DNA of 64,000 bases from contig NZ_CP025572.1 in the NCBI RefSeq assembly GCF_018336975.1, positions 2,556,639 through 2,620,638 on the forward strand. The letters are read 5' to 3'. The translations under genes were made by a program, and so were the position numbers. Shown here in pieces: positions 56,948 to 64,000 of this stretch. Source of the DNA: Marinomonas sp. CT5. GTDB lineage: Bacteria; Pseudomonadota; Gammaproteobacteria; Pseudomonadales; Marinomonadaceae. The stretch's first letter is position 1. The number at the start of each line of letters is the position of its first letter. The notes beneath the pieces are model-generated. The model was not told the DNA's origin and ran no database searches. It saw nothing but the letters and a program-made list of their open reading frames with translations.

Positions 56948-58267
56948 TTACTGAATGAATTGTTCGGCCCAAAACGCCACTGGTGAAGCAATAAGAATCG
57001 TCAACGCTACCCGTTGAAACCAGACAATCAACATTTGTTTAATGTTCAATGGAATCTCGGTCGACAAAATACAAGGAATCGATGCAGAAAAGAAAAGTAT
57101 CGACGAGATAGACACAACGCCAACCACAAACTTCACCACAAAAACACTTTTCGCCGCGATCAGGGCAGGAAGGAACATTTCCGCTAAACCCGTAGCGGAT
57201 GCGGTCGCCACCATCATAGGGTCTGGCAATTGAGCAATCCAAGCAAATGGATAAAACAAATAGCCAATCCATTCAAACACTGGCGTATATTTCGCCAATA
57301 ACAAACCGCACAAGCCTACTGACATAATCGAAGGCAAAATACTCATCGCCATCAACATGCCCTCTTTGATGTTTTGCAGCATATTGCGCCAGATCGAAGG
57401 GGCATTATTCGCCACATGGAGTCCTTCTATCGCCGCTTGCTTAAAGCGAGAATGTGGAAACACATTAACTTCTCGGTTCTCTGCTGAATCGTCCATTTTA
57501 CTTAGCGGAAACAAACGGACAGTGATGGCTGTGACCACAAAGGTAATTAACAAGGTCGCCCAGAAGAATACATTCCAAACCTCCATTAATCCCAATGTTT
57601 TTGCCACTATCACCATAAAAGTAGCCGATACAGTCGAAAACCCTGTGGCAATAATCGCAGCCTCTTTCGCGGAGTATTGGCCTGATTTGTATACTCGATT
57701 GGTGATTAGCAAACCAATTGAATAGCTCCCAACAAAAGACGCCACCGCATCAATCGCTGACTTACCGGGTGTTTTAAATAAAGGCTTCATAATAGGCTGT
57801 AGCAGAACTCCGACAAACTCCAGCAATCCATAGCCAATCAAAAAAGCCAAAAACACCGCACCAATGGGTACGATCAATCCCACCGGTACAACGAGTTTTC
57901 CAAACAAAAAAGGCAACATGTCTTTTTCAAACAAAAAGGCAGGCCCCACAGAAAAAAACGCCATTAACGCGGTAATAACACCCAACACTTTAAAAAGAGA
58001 CAATACAACTTGAGTCGTACTGGTACGCCAACTACCCGATATAAAAGGATAAACACCACCGGCCAAGACAACCAAAATGGCATAAACCTTTGCCATTTCT
58101 CCGAAGTCACTCCTAAGCCAAGACACGATGTGATCAAGTGGTATGGTTTCTTTCCCACCGATCGTTATCGGAACAAAAAAGACAAAAATACCAATACAAC
58201 TGTACGCAATGAGTTTACATAGAGACCAAGGAGACGAAGTACCGCGCTTTAAATCTGTAGCATTCAT
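56948..58267 (-). CDS. yjiH: YjiH-family membrane protein (nucleoside-recognition/GATE domain)
   Basis: 439 residues, about ten membrane helices. The GATE domain stretches VASFVGSYSIGLLITNRVY and AAIIATGFSTVSATFMV are typical. The family probably transports or senses a small molecule, but the substrate is unproven. AGGAA precedes the ATG. No partner gene is close. Confidence 0.87.
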   Translation of the reverse strand: MNATDLKRGTSSPWSLCKLIAYSCIGIFVFFVPITIGGKETIPLDHIVSWLRSDFGEMAKVYAILVVLAGGVYPFISGSWRTSTTQVVLSLFKVLGVITALMAFFSVGPAFLFEKDMLPFLFGKLVVPVGLIVPIGAVFLAFLIGYGLLEFVGVLLQPIMKPLFKTPGKSAIDAVASFVGSYSIGLLITNRVYKSGQYSAKEAAIIATGFSTVSATFMVIVAKTLGLMEVWNVFFWATLLITFVVTAITVRLFPLSKMDDSAENREVNVFPHSRFKQAAIEGLHVANNAPSIWRNMLQNIKEGMLMAMSILPSIMSVGLCGLLLAKYTPVFEWIGYLFYPFAWIAQLPDPMMVATASATGLAEMFLPALIAAKSVFVVKFVVGVVSISSILFFSASIPCILSTEIPLNIKQMLIVWFQRVALTILIASPVAFWAEQFIQ

Positions 58268-58413
58268 ATGAGAACTTCCTAATGAGAAGATTATTAATCA
58301 TAAGACTAAAAGCAACATACATACCAACATGTATATACATATAAAAGAGGTATAAATAAGCGACTTTTGCCTAAGATTAAAATAGGGTTATTTTTATTTT
58401 TAAACACTAAAGG
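58268..58413. other. AT-rich intergenic DNA upstream of the yjiH-like gene
   Basis: Contains near-repeats of ACATGTATATACATATAAAA, suggestive of a promoter or small palindrome, and no gene. Confidence 0.4.
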
Positions 58414-58798
58414 TTAGAATATTGCACAAATTAAGGGCGATTTAAAGAGATTTGCGCCAATTTGAATCAAACTCAAATGTGATGTGAGTTTTTTTCTCAC
58501 CAATAGAAAATACAAAAACAATAAAAAACGAAAAATTGTATATACAATTGAAAGAGAAAATTGGAAAGGATCAGACTCTGGATTAGATGAGCTATACAGG
58601 TTGGTTAAACGGCTAACAGCGAACTCATCGCATAACAATGAAATTGTTTTGTCCTCATGCATCACTGTGACAGAGCGCACGTTTAGTGAGACTTCCATGT
58701 CGTCGCTTACATAATCACTCAACAATACCTGATAGCCATTGTGGTGAAAGAAAAAGCTATTTTCATTGACCAAAAGCGGTAGTCATTCATTTTCACCC
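58414..58798 (-). pseudogene. Possible frameshifted small gene
   Basis: On the minus strand AAGGAGG is followed by ATGAATGACTACCGC, but that frame ends after 22 codons. One base away is a 119-codon frame that starts ENSFFFHHNGYQVLLSDY and continues EVSLNVRSVTVMHEDKT, then a hydrophobic stretch. A single-base slip near the T run at about 58765-58770 would join them. I do not recognise the product. It may equally be two unrelated frames. Confidence 0.35.
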
Positions 58799-58832
58799 TC
58801 CTTCACGAACAGGCATAACAAACCTCTCACCT

Positions 58833-59951
58833 TTATGTCGTGCCGTACTTATGAATGAGCGTGTCATAACCAGTTAACAAGTTAGTTGACTGATAGCCAC
58901 TTACCTCTGGCACGGCCATGCCGTTCTCCATGATTGCCTGAATCAAATCCACAGCCCGCTCTGCCTCTTGCCCGATATCTATTAAATCACTTGAGTAAAG
59001 ATATTGATCACCAAACAGTTCGGGATACACCTGTCGATTAGGCAATACTGGCACGCAGCCCAGAGCCACGGCTTCCAGTACGGCAAGACCTTGAAATTCA
59101 TGCAGAGCCGAGGATAACACTATGTCTGACGAGGCAAGAAACTCGAGGTAATCGGCTCGACTCGGCGCAAAACCAAATTGCGTAATTCGATGAGAAAACT
59201 GAGTTTTAATTTGATCAAACTCTTTGGGAATAGAACGAAATTGTTCCCCTAAAATGGCTATCTCATAATCTACATTACGCTTTTCCAGCGCCTGTAAAAT
59301 GGCTAATAGCCGATCTGGCCCCTTATCGAATTCCCAACGAGCCGACCAGACTAACTTAACTCGCTTAACGCCATGAGCCGCAATTCCTGTCACATCAGGA
59401 GAGATGCTCTCTTTCAAAGCAACCGATAAGTCCAAAGGCACAGGAAGCACTTTCGCTTTGCCTTCGGTGTCATTGAGCCAGTCGGGAGAAACATAATCCG
59501 GTAACTTCTTTAATAACGCACGAGCCCCCATAAAGAATGTAGCTTTATTAAATTCACTATTAAACATACACAAATCTGCCGCTAACGCGCTGTATAAAGT
59601 GACCATCTGAATTTCAATCAAGCCTTGCTGCTTATCACTTGCGGGATAGGCAAATTGGTTTTCATGGAAATACAGCAGCCATGGCAAATTTTGCAAGTCA
59701 GGGCAAAACGCTTTTAAACCAACACAGTCAGTCATTGATGTGGCGATCACCAGATCATACGGTTTCTCTAAGATCGCTTTAAACTTCGGATCAAAGGCAA
59801 AACTCATCGCATTACCGCGAATACGCCAAGCAAAATGTCGGGGCGGAAGTGACAAATAGCTCCACTCATGTTGTCCCAAGCCATTCATCAAGGTATTGGC
59901 CCATGCTTTATGGCTGCTGGCTTCATAAGCACTTATCAATAAAATTCGCAC
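58833..59951 (-). CDS. DUF3524 glycosyltransferase, homologue of tRNA-queuosine mannosyltransferase (QTMAN)
   Basis: 372 residues of GT-B type. The DUF3524 N-domain shows SAYEASSHKAWANTL, LPPRHFAWRIRGN, YFHENQFAYP and ALAADLCMFNSEFNK; the C-domain has SARWEFDKGPDRLL and EFQGLAVLEAVALG (the sugar-nucleotide site). In animals the DUF3524 protein GTDC1/QTMAN mannosylates queuosine in tRNA-Asp; the same role in this bacterium is inference. GTG start at 59951. Confidence 0.85.
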   Translation of the reverse strand: MRILLISAYEASSHKAWANTLMNGLGQHEWSYLSLPPRHFAWRIRGNAMSFAFDPKFKAILEKPYDLVIATSMTDCVGLKAFCPDLQNLPWLLYFHENQFAYPASDKQQGLIEIQMVTLYSALAADLCMFNSEFNKATFFMGARALLKKLPDYVSPDWLNDTEGKAKVLPVPLDLSVALKESISPDVTGIAAHGVKRVKLVWSARWEFDKGPDRLLAILQALEKRNVDYEIAILGEQFRSIPKEFDQIKTQFSHRITQFGFAPSRADYLEFLASSDIVLSSALHEFQGLAVLEAVALGCVPVLPNRQVYPELFGDQYLYSSDLIDIGQEAERAVDLIQAIMENGMAVPEVSGYQSTNLLTGYDTLIHKYGTT

Positions 59952-60070
59952 TGATTCTTTTCACTCACTGGTTATATTTGGCTTTTGTCTTTATTTGAAC
60001 TTTGCGACTGGCTCATCGGGATGGGGTCGAATATCATGGAGGAAAATTACGAACTGCTTTAAGGAAACAC

Positions 60071-60814
60071 ATGATCATTCAACGTCACGATCAAGATATT
60101 AACACGCCAACAGGCACTATGCGCTGCACCGTTTATCGCCCTCAGGCTGCAGGACGCTTTCCTTGTATCTTCTTTTATTCTGAAATCTTTCAACAAACCG
60201 CGCCCATTGCGCGATCTGCCGCCATTATGGCCGGTCATGGTTTTGTGGTCATCGTGCCAGAAGTTTTCCATGAACTTAATCCGATCGGCACAGTGCTTGG
60301 CTATGATGATGCGGGTAAAGACAAAGGCAACGCTGACAAATTCACTAAAACCCTAGAAGCTCATGACAGTGATACCCAAGCCATGCTGGAGTATTTCGAA
60401 CCACAAGATTACTGCACAGGGCAATTTGGTAGCATGGGTGTGTGTTTAGGTGGTCATTTGGCGTATCGTGCAGCACTGAATCCACGGATCCAAGCGGCTT
60501 TCTGTTTATACGCTACAGACATTCATTCCAATACGATTCCTTGCGACGAAGGCAACGATTCTTTTACCCGCACCAAGGAAATTCAAGCCGAGTTGGTCAT
60601 GGTATGGGGTAAGCAAGATCCTCATGTACCAACAGAGGGACGCCAGAAAATTTATCAGCAATTGATCGATACTGACCGTTTATTCACATGGCATGAGTTC
60701 AACGGCCAACATGCGTTTATGCGTGACGAAGGTGATCGCTACGACCCTGCCCTCGCCTTAGAATGCTATAACAAAGCCGTTGCCTTGTTTCAGCGCACTT
60801 TGCACAAGGCTTAA
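60071..60814 (+). CDS. Dienelactone hydrolase family protein
   Basis: 247 residues. Nucleophile Cys125 in GSMGVCLGGH, Asp in WGKQDPH and His in NGQHAFMRDEGDRYDP form the triad of the Cys-type hydrolases. The physiological lactone is unknown. AAGGAAACAC precedes the ATG at 60071; a longer open frame to 60002 is rejected. Confidence 0.9.
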   Translation: MIIQRHDQDINTPTGTMRCTVYRPQAAGRFPCIFFYSEIFQQTAPIARSAAIMAGHGFVVIVPEVFHELNPIGTVLGYDDAGKDKGNADKFTKTLEAHDSDTQAMLEYFEPQDYCTGQFGSMGVCLGGHLAYRAALNPRIQAAFCLYATDIHSNTIPCDEGNDSFTRTKEIQAELVMVWGKQDPHVPTEGRQKIYQQLIDTDRLFTWHEFNGQHAFMRDEGDRYDPALALECYNKAVALFQRTLHKA

Positions 60815-60830
60815 TTCAGCACAATCACAA

Positions 60831-60857
60831 GCGAGATGAACTTATTGCTCATCTCGC
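60831..60857. terminator. Hairpin between converging genes, overlapping the yaeQ stop
   Basis: GCGAGATGA (60831-60839) pairs with TCATCTCGC (60849-60857), 9-nt loop. The right arm is inside the yaeQ 3' coding end, so the pairing is only moderately informative. Confidence 0.5.
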
Positions 60858-61396
60858 CATGTTGGTGTCAGAGCGCATTCGCCTAGCTCACCAGAGATCC
60901 ACATTTCCCCGTCTTGAATTGTCACATTCAATTGCATCGAACGTGCGCAGATTTTTGACAGCGCTTCCACTTGTGCTTCAGGGAATTGCAACACTCGCAT
61001 GTTATCGAATCGGCTGTTTTTACCTTTATTTTGCTCATACCAAATGTCAGATTTGTCGTTGTAGTTCACTACAACCACCTGCTGAGCGCGACCACAGGCT
61101 TTACGAAGACGCTTCTCATCTGGCTGACCAAGTTCTACCCAAAGCAAAATTTCGTCTGAATAATTTTTCTGCCATAAATCAGGTTCATCTTCAGTGCTGA
61201 TACCTTTGGTGAAACTAAGTTGTTCGCCACCTTCTTTTTCATCAGCCAATAAAGCAAATGCCGCCAAACGCACCATCATGCGTTCTTCTGTCTCCGATGG
61301 ATGTAATGCCAAGGTTAATTCATAACTCTGGTAATGGTTTCGATCCATATCAGACACTTGAACCGATGCTTTATAAACTGTTGCTTTTATCGCCAT
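60842..61396 (-). CDS. yaeQ: YaeQ family protein
   Basis: 184 residues. Members have the PD-(D/E)xK-like fold. Typical motifs are MAIKATVYKASVQVSDMDR, LALHPSETEERMMVRL and WVELGQPDEKRLRKA. E. coli YaeQ was linked to RfaH suppression, but the function is unclear. Confidence 0.92.
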   Translation of the reverse strand: MAIKATVYKASVQVSDMDRNHYQSYELTLALHPSETEERMMVRLAAFALLADEKEGGEQLSFTKGISTEDEPDLWQKNYSDEILLWVELGQPDEKRLRKACGRAQQVVVVNYNDKSDIWYEQNKGKNSRFDNMRVLQFPEAQVEALSKICARSMQLNVTIQDGEMWISGELGECALTPTWRDEQ

Positions 61397-61651
61397 GAGA
61401 TCTCTTACTACATTATTAGCTAAAGGAAAATTGCGAGGAATTGTACAGCAAAAAGTGACAATAATAGCGATGCAAAATCATTGTTTTATTAAGAATTAAA
61501 GTGACATTTATCAATTCAAAAAAACAAAAGTTATTTTTATATAAGTTATTGACATAAGTCTAAAAAAAAGGCTCAATAAAGGCGCTCAAACGAGCAATTA
61601 TTACACAATGCAGTACGCAACGATTAAAACCCAAAGTTAAGGAGAAGCAAA

Positions 61652-61750
61652 ATGACAACATATACGCTGAATCATTCTACTTCTTCCATGATTACTCGAT
61701 GCAAATCTCGAGTAAATACAACTTTGTGCACGCGTTCAATGCCTGTGTAA
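61652..61750 (+). CDS. Small ORF, 32 aa, upstream of the DUF1127 gene
   Basis: AAGGAG sits 7 nt before an ATG at 61652, followed by 32 codons (MTTYTLNHSTSSMITRCKSR and so on, ending MPV) and TAA. The 88 bp to the next gene hold a hairpin (GACCGCG/CGCGGTC, 61760-61766 with 61774-61780). It may be a leader peptide or a small protein. Confidence 0.5.
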   Translation: MTTYTLNHSTSSMITRCKSRVNTTLCTRSMPV

Positions 61751-61838
61751 TACACCATTGACCGCGGAATTTACGCGGTCACCTCTGTAAGAAATCACCC
61801 CGTAAGTTCCGCCAAAATCATTATTTTGGAGAAAACTT

Positions 61839-62054
61839 ATGAGTATTATCGCCCTTTTCAACGCTGCTAAAGAATACTTCGAAGCTCGTCGCACCCATCA
61901 AATGTTTCGTCAACTTGATGATCATTACTTAAAAGATATTGGTTTTTACCGCGAAAATGGACAGATTCGCCCTTTGTCTGGCAAAAACGACTTAGAAAGC
62001 CCAAGCCATGAGAAAACACCAATGCCACCGGGAGAGCAGCCGAGTGACGGGTAA
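61839..62054 (+). CDS. DUF1127 protein
   Basis: 71 residues. The Arg-rich helix with RQLDDHYLKDIGF is the YjiS/DUF1127 motif. Such small proteins act in RNA turnover or phosphate/carbon responses in some Proteobacteria. The C-terminal 25 residues are a Pro/Ser-rich tail. GGAGAAAAC precedes the ATG. Confidence 0.85.
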   Translation: MSIIALFNAAKEYFEARRTHQMFRQLDDHYLKDIGFYRENGQIRPLSGKNDLESPSHEKTPMPPGEQPSDG

Positions 62055-62114
62055 TAAGATCGTCGCCTTAGATGGCTTTGAGGTGACGGTAAACTATTAG
62101 GCCGGACGGCCAAC

Positions 62115-62152
62115 AACGCCTTTCATTATTCGGTAATGAAAGGCGTTTTTTA
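62115..62152 (+). terminator. Terminator after the DUF1127 gene
   Basis: A perfect 14-bp stem (62115-62128 with 62134-62147), loop TTCGG, followed by TTTTAT. Confidence 0.93.
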
Positions 62153-62279
62153 TCCTATAAAGCCACCAGAAACATTATTCATTTCCTAACAAATGCAGCA
62201 TGTCATTACTAATACCCACTGATATTATTCACCTTGTGGGACAATCGCATAATAAAAAAGTAGAACACGAACCTATACA

Positions 62280-62477
62280 CTACAGCTCATGATCCTTCAA
62301 CAAGTCACTTTCGCTAACTTGTCCCTTAGTTGCTTGCGAAATACGGCGTATATATCTTGCTGGAGAGCGTTTATGAATATGTAACCAATTCCAAACATGA
62401 GCTTGTTTAACACCTAAAATTTGTGCAAGTGCCGTTTGACTTCCTACAATTTCGACTGCTTTTGCAATGGCTGACAT
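62280..62477 (-). CDS. Cro/YdaS-like small DNA-binding protein
   Basis: 65 residues. VGSQTALAQILGVKQAHVWN is a helix-turn-helix of the Cro/YdaS group. AAGGAGG lies before the ATG. It is divergent from the CI-like repressor, with 83 bp between, in the classical lambda-like arrangement. Confidence 0.82.
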   Translation of the reverse strand: MSAIAKAVEIVGSQTALAQILGVKQAHVWNWLHIHKRSPARYIRRISQATKGQVSESDLLKDHEL

Positions 62478-62500
62478 ATGACCTCCTTAACAACCTTAAT

Positions 62501-62537
62501 TGTATTTGATGACAGTTTTTATTGTTTGTCAAATACA
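62501..62537. promoter_or_regulatory. Operator/promoter region of the Cro/CI switch
   Basis: TGTATTTGA (62501-62509) and TCAAATACA (62529-62537) form an inverted repeat spanning 37 bp. TTGTCA on the plus strand (62526-62531) and TTGACA on the minus strand (62532-62527) overlap, so the two -35 boxes compete for the same site. Confidence 0.6.
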
Positions 62538-62560
62538 GATAAAGTTGTAATTATTCATTT

Positions 62561-63211
62561 ATGACTATTGCAGACCGCGTTAAACAAAAAAGAATCGACC
62601 TTAAACTGACTCAAGCTGAGTTAGCGAAGCGCGTTGGCATCACCCAACAGTCGCTACAGAAGATAGAAGATGGCAGAACTCAAAACCCACGCAAGTTAAT
62701 TAATCTGGCCAAAGAGCTACACTGCAATCCAGAATGGTTGCTCATGGGGTCAATCTCAGAAGTGAATGAACCACCATCTAACTATCACAACACCAATAGT
62801 AAACTAAGCTCAAAGCAGACAAACCTACGACCAATTGTTACCTTTGAACAAGCAGCCAAATGGTCTCAACACAATACGAAAACAATCGAATATGAAAATT
62901 GGTTAGACGCCCCAGAATCGACCCCAGTCTCTGCTTTCTGGCTAAAAGTATCAGGGGATAGCATGAATGCAAGCTCAGGTATTAGCATTCCAGAAGGATA
63001 CTTTATTTTAGTTGACCCGAGTCTCTCGGCAAATAATGGCGATTTAGTTATTGCAAAGTTAGCCAGAAGCAATGAGGCCACATTCAAAAAGCTTTTCATT
63101 GATGCAGGCCAAATCTATTTAACCCCACTAAACCCGAACTATAAACCAATAGAGGTTAGCAGCGCCCCTGAGATCATAGGAGTTGTCACTCAAGCTCGAT
63201 TTTTGCTTTAG
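62561..63211 (+). CDS. CI-like repressor with S24 peptidase domain
   Basis: 216 residues: a HTH (LTQAELAKRVGITQQSLQKI, residues about 16-35) and a LexA/CI-type C-domain with Ser134 (SGDSMNA) and Lys176 (ATFKK). No Ala-Gly or Cys-Gly cleavage site is visible in the linker (residues 80-125), so self-cleavage may be lost or use another bond. No ribosome site precedes the ATG, and a -10-like TAATTA ends 7 bp before it, so the message may be leaderless like lambda cI from PRM. Confidence 0.85.
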   Translation: MTIADRVKQKRIDLKLTQAELAKRVGITQQSLQKIEDGRTQNPRKLINLAKELHCNPEWLLMGSISEVNEPPSNYHNTNSKLSSKQTNLRPIVTFEQAAKWSQHNTKTIEYENWLDAPESTPVSAFWLKVSGDSMNASSGISIPEGYFILVDPSLSANNGDLVIAKLARSNEATFKKLFIDAGQIYLTPLNPNYKPIEVSSAPEIIGVVTQARFLL

Positions 63212-63262
63212 ACTATATACAACAACTTCCCCCACGAGATAACGTAAAAACACCTTACATTG

Positions 63263-63290
63263 TTGACACACCAACAATATAAGTTGTATT
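63263..63290 (+). promoter_or_regulatory. Probable promoter of csrA
   Basis: TTGACA (63263-63268), 16-bp spacer, TGTATT (63285-63290), 31 bp before the ATG. Confidence 0.6.
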
Positions 63291-63321
63291 TTAAAAAAAG
63301 CACAACCAAAGGATAGGAATT

Positions 63322-63534
63322 ATGCTCGTCATTACTAGACACCCAGGTGAAACCATCAATATCGGTGACGATATTGAAGTAACAGTATTAGGGATTCAAG
63401 GAACTCAAATTCGCATTGGCATTAAAGCCCCAAAGAAAATCAGTGTTCATCGAGAAGAAATCTACAAACGCATTCAGGCAGAAAAACCAAAAGAGACACA
63501 AAACCACTCTCTCGAAGAGACTGAGCCAGTGTAA
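63322..63534 (+). CDS. csrA: Carbon storage regulator CsrA
   Basis: 70-residue RNA-binding dimer that blocks or stabilises mRNAs at GGA motifs. [36 protein letters not shown] and YKRIQAEK are standard; the last 15 residues form a longer acidic tail than in most. It lies directly after a phage-type switch and before an IS110 fragment, not by tRNA or lysC/alaS genes as is common for housekeeping csrA. Confidence 0.93.
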   Translation: MLVITRHPGETINIGDDIEVTVLGIQGTQIRIGIKAPKKISVHREEIYKRIQAEKPKETQNHSLEETEPV

Positions 63535-63799
63535 TCATGTTAATTACAGTCTCCTCAAGAAATATCCCTACAAAATGTATGTATGGTCCGCCTCATTATT
63601 ACAAATGATATTTTCGATAACGAGGTTGGTTTGCGTTAATGTATTCGGAGTCGATATTAGGCTTCGCCTCGCTCCACGATGAGATCTGCGTTAGATCGTC
63701 TTCAAAAAAACCATAGCATTTTCTGCTGTTTTTTATGTCAGGCCTTCAATCTAGTGGTCTGACTGTTCTGTCATCTTTTTTATCATCTGCAAACTCGGG

Positions 63800-64000
63800 T
63801 TATACTCTTATTTCAAACGCTTGTTGTGTCTTTAATACTGACCAAGCTATTCGTACTAACTGATTCGCCAATGCCACCACGGCAATGTTAAAAGGTTTCT
63901 TTGCTCGCAACGCAACAATCCACTTCCCAAAACAAGTTCGGCTTTATCTAACCTCGATAAAATCGCTCTGATTCCATGAATAAACAGTGTCCTGAGGGAT
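63800..64000 (-). pseudogene. 3' end of a second IS110-family transposase, frameshifted, runs off the window
   Basis: On the minus strand the frame reads LFIHGIRAILSRLDKAELVL, then after a one-base slip KWIVALRAKKPFNIAVVALA and NQLVRIAWSVLKTQ to a TAA at 63802-63800. Joined, this is the Transposase_20 C-terminus of IS110. It is not a copy of the element at 22730, whose end differs. Confidence 0.8.

Noticed and set aside
58484..58714. Rightward 76-codon ORF
   Set aside because: Lies opposite the better-supported leftward frame and has no ribosome site.

Overview
The window looks like chromosome of a marine gammaproteobacterium of the Oceanospirillales, most like Marinomonas. The evidence is the gene order (rpoN-ptsN-NPr-mgtE; mreBCD-maf-rng-yhdP-nitrilase divergent from gatCAB), moderate-to-low GC, an ectoine-degradation operon and protein-family resemblance. 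The genus is inferred from recall; no database search was possible.

Layout. 1-20 kb is conserved core: the 3' end of rpoN with nitrogen-PTS genes, mgtE and darP; a leftward cell-shape and RNA-processing operon (mreB, mreC, mreD, maf, rng, yhdP, nitrilase); the rightward gatCAB amidotransferase operon; a MetE-like methyltransferase; an SOS-controlled umuDC pair with a perfect LexA box; and msrB. 20-26.3 kb is an accessory island: a broken P2-type tail gene (gpU), a 573-aa protein with a C-terminal OTU cysteine-protease domain and a GT-A-like DxD motif, an intact IS110 transposase, and a gene-repeat-gene-repeat array in which about 0.4-kb repeats follow two orphan genes. The island ends at the 4.5S SRP RNA gene (ffs, minus strand), which has a clear promoter.

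26.3-38.4 kb returns to metabolic genes: a two-domain QueD-like protein, hisI, a decayed chemoreceptor end, a YafJ-type amidotransferase, an SDR, a 2OG-Fe(II) oxygenase, a UvrD-type helicase, an AstE/AspA-type hydrolase and a divergent ynjBCD-like ABC importer. 38.3-41.2 kb is a segmental duplication: the 3' end of ynjD, a DUF2867 gene, a GNAT gene and the start of a SnoaL-like gene occur twice, separated by 0.9 kb of AT-rich DNA with a small outer-membrane barrel gene. One GNAT copy has been deleted down to 21 codons.

44.5-49.7 kb is a four-gene ectoine catabolic operon (M20 deacetylase, aminotransferase, M24 ectoine hydrolase, aldehyde dehydrogenase), which together would convert ectoine to aspartate. 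50-61.4 kb holds single genes: an ArnT-like transferase, a CBS protein, an S33 peptidase, a glutathione peroxidase, a membrane protein, an AraC regulator with an AhpD-like neighbour, a YjiH transporter, a DUF3524 tRNA-queuosine mannosyltransferase homologue, a dienelactone hydrolase and yaeQ. 61.6-64 kb is again accessory: a 32-codon ORF before a DUF1127 gene, a phage-like divergent Cro/CI switch, csrA, and a frameshifted IS110 transposase end running off the window. No tRNA, rRNA or CRISPR array was seen.
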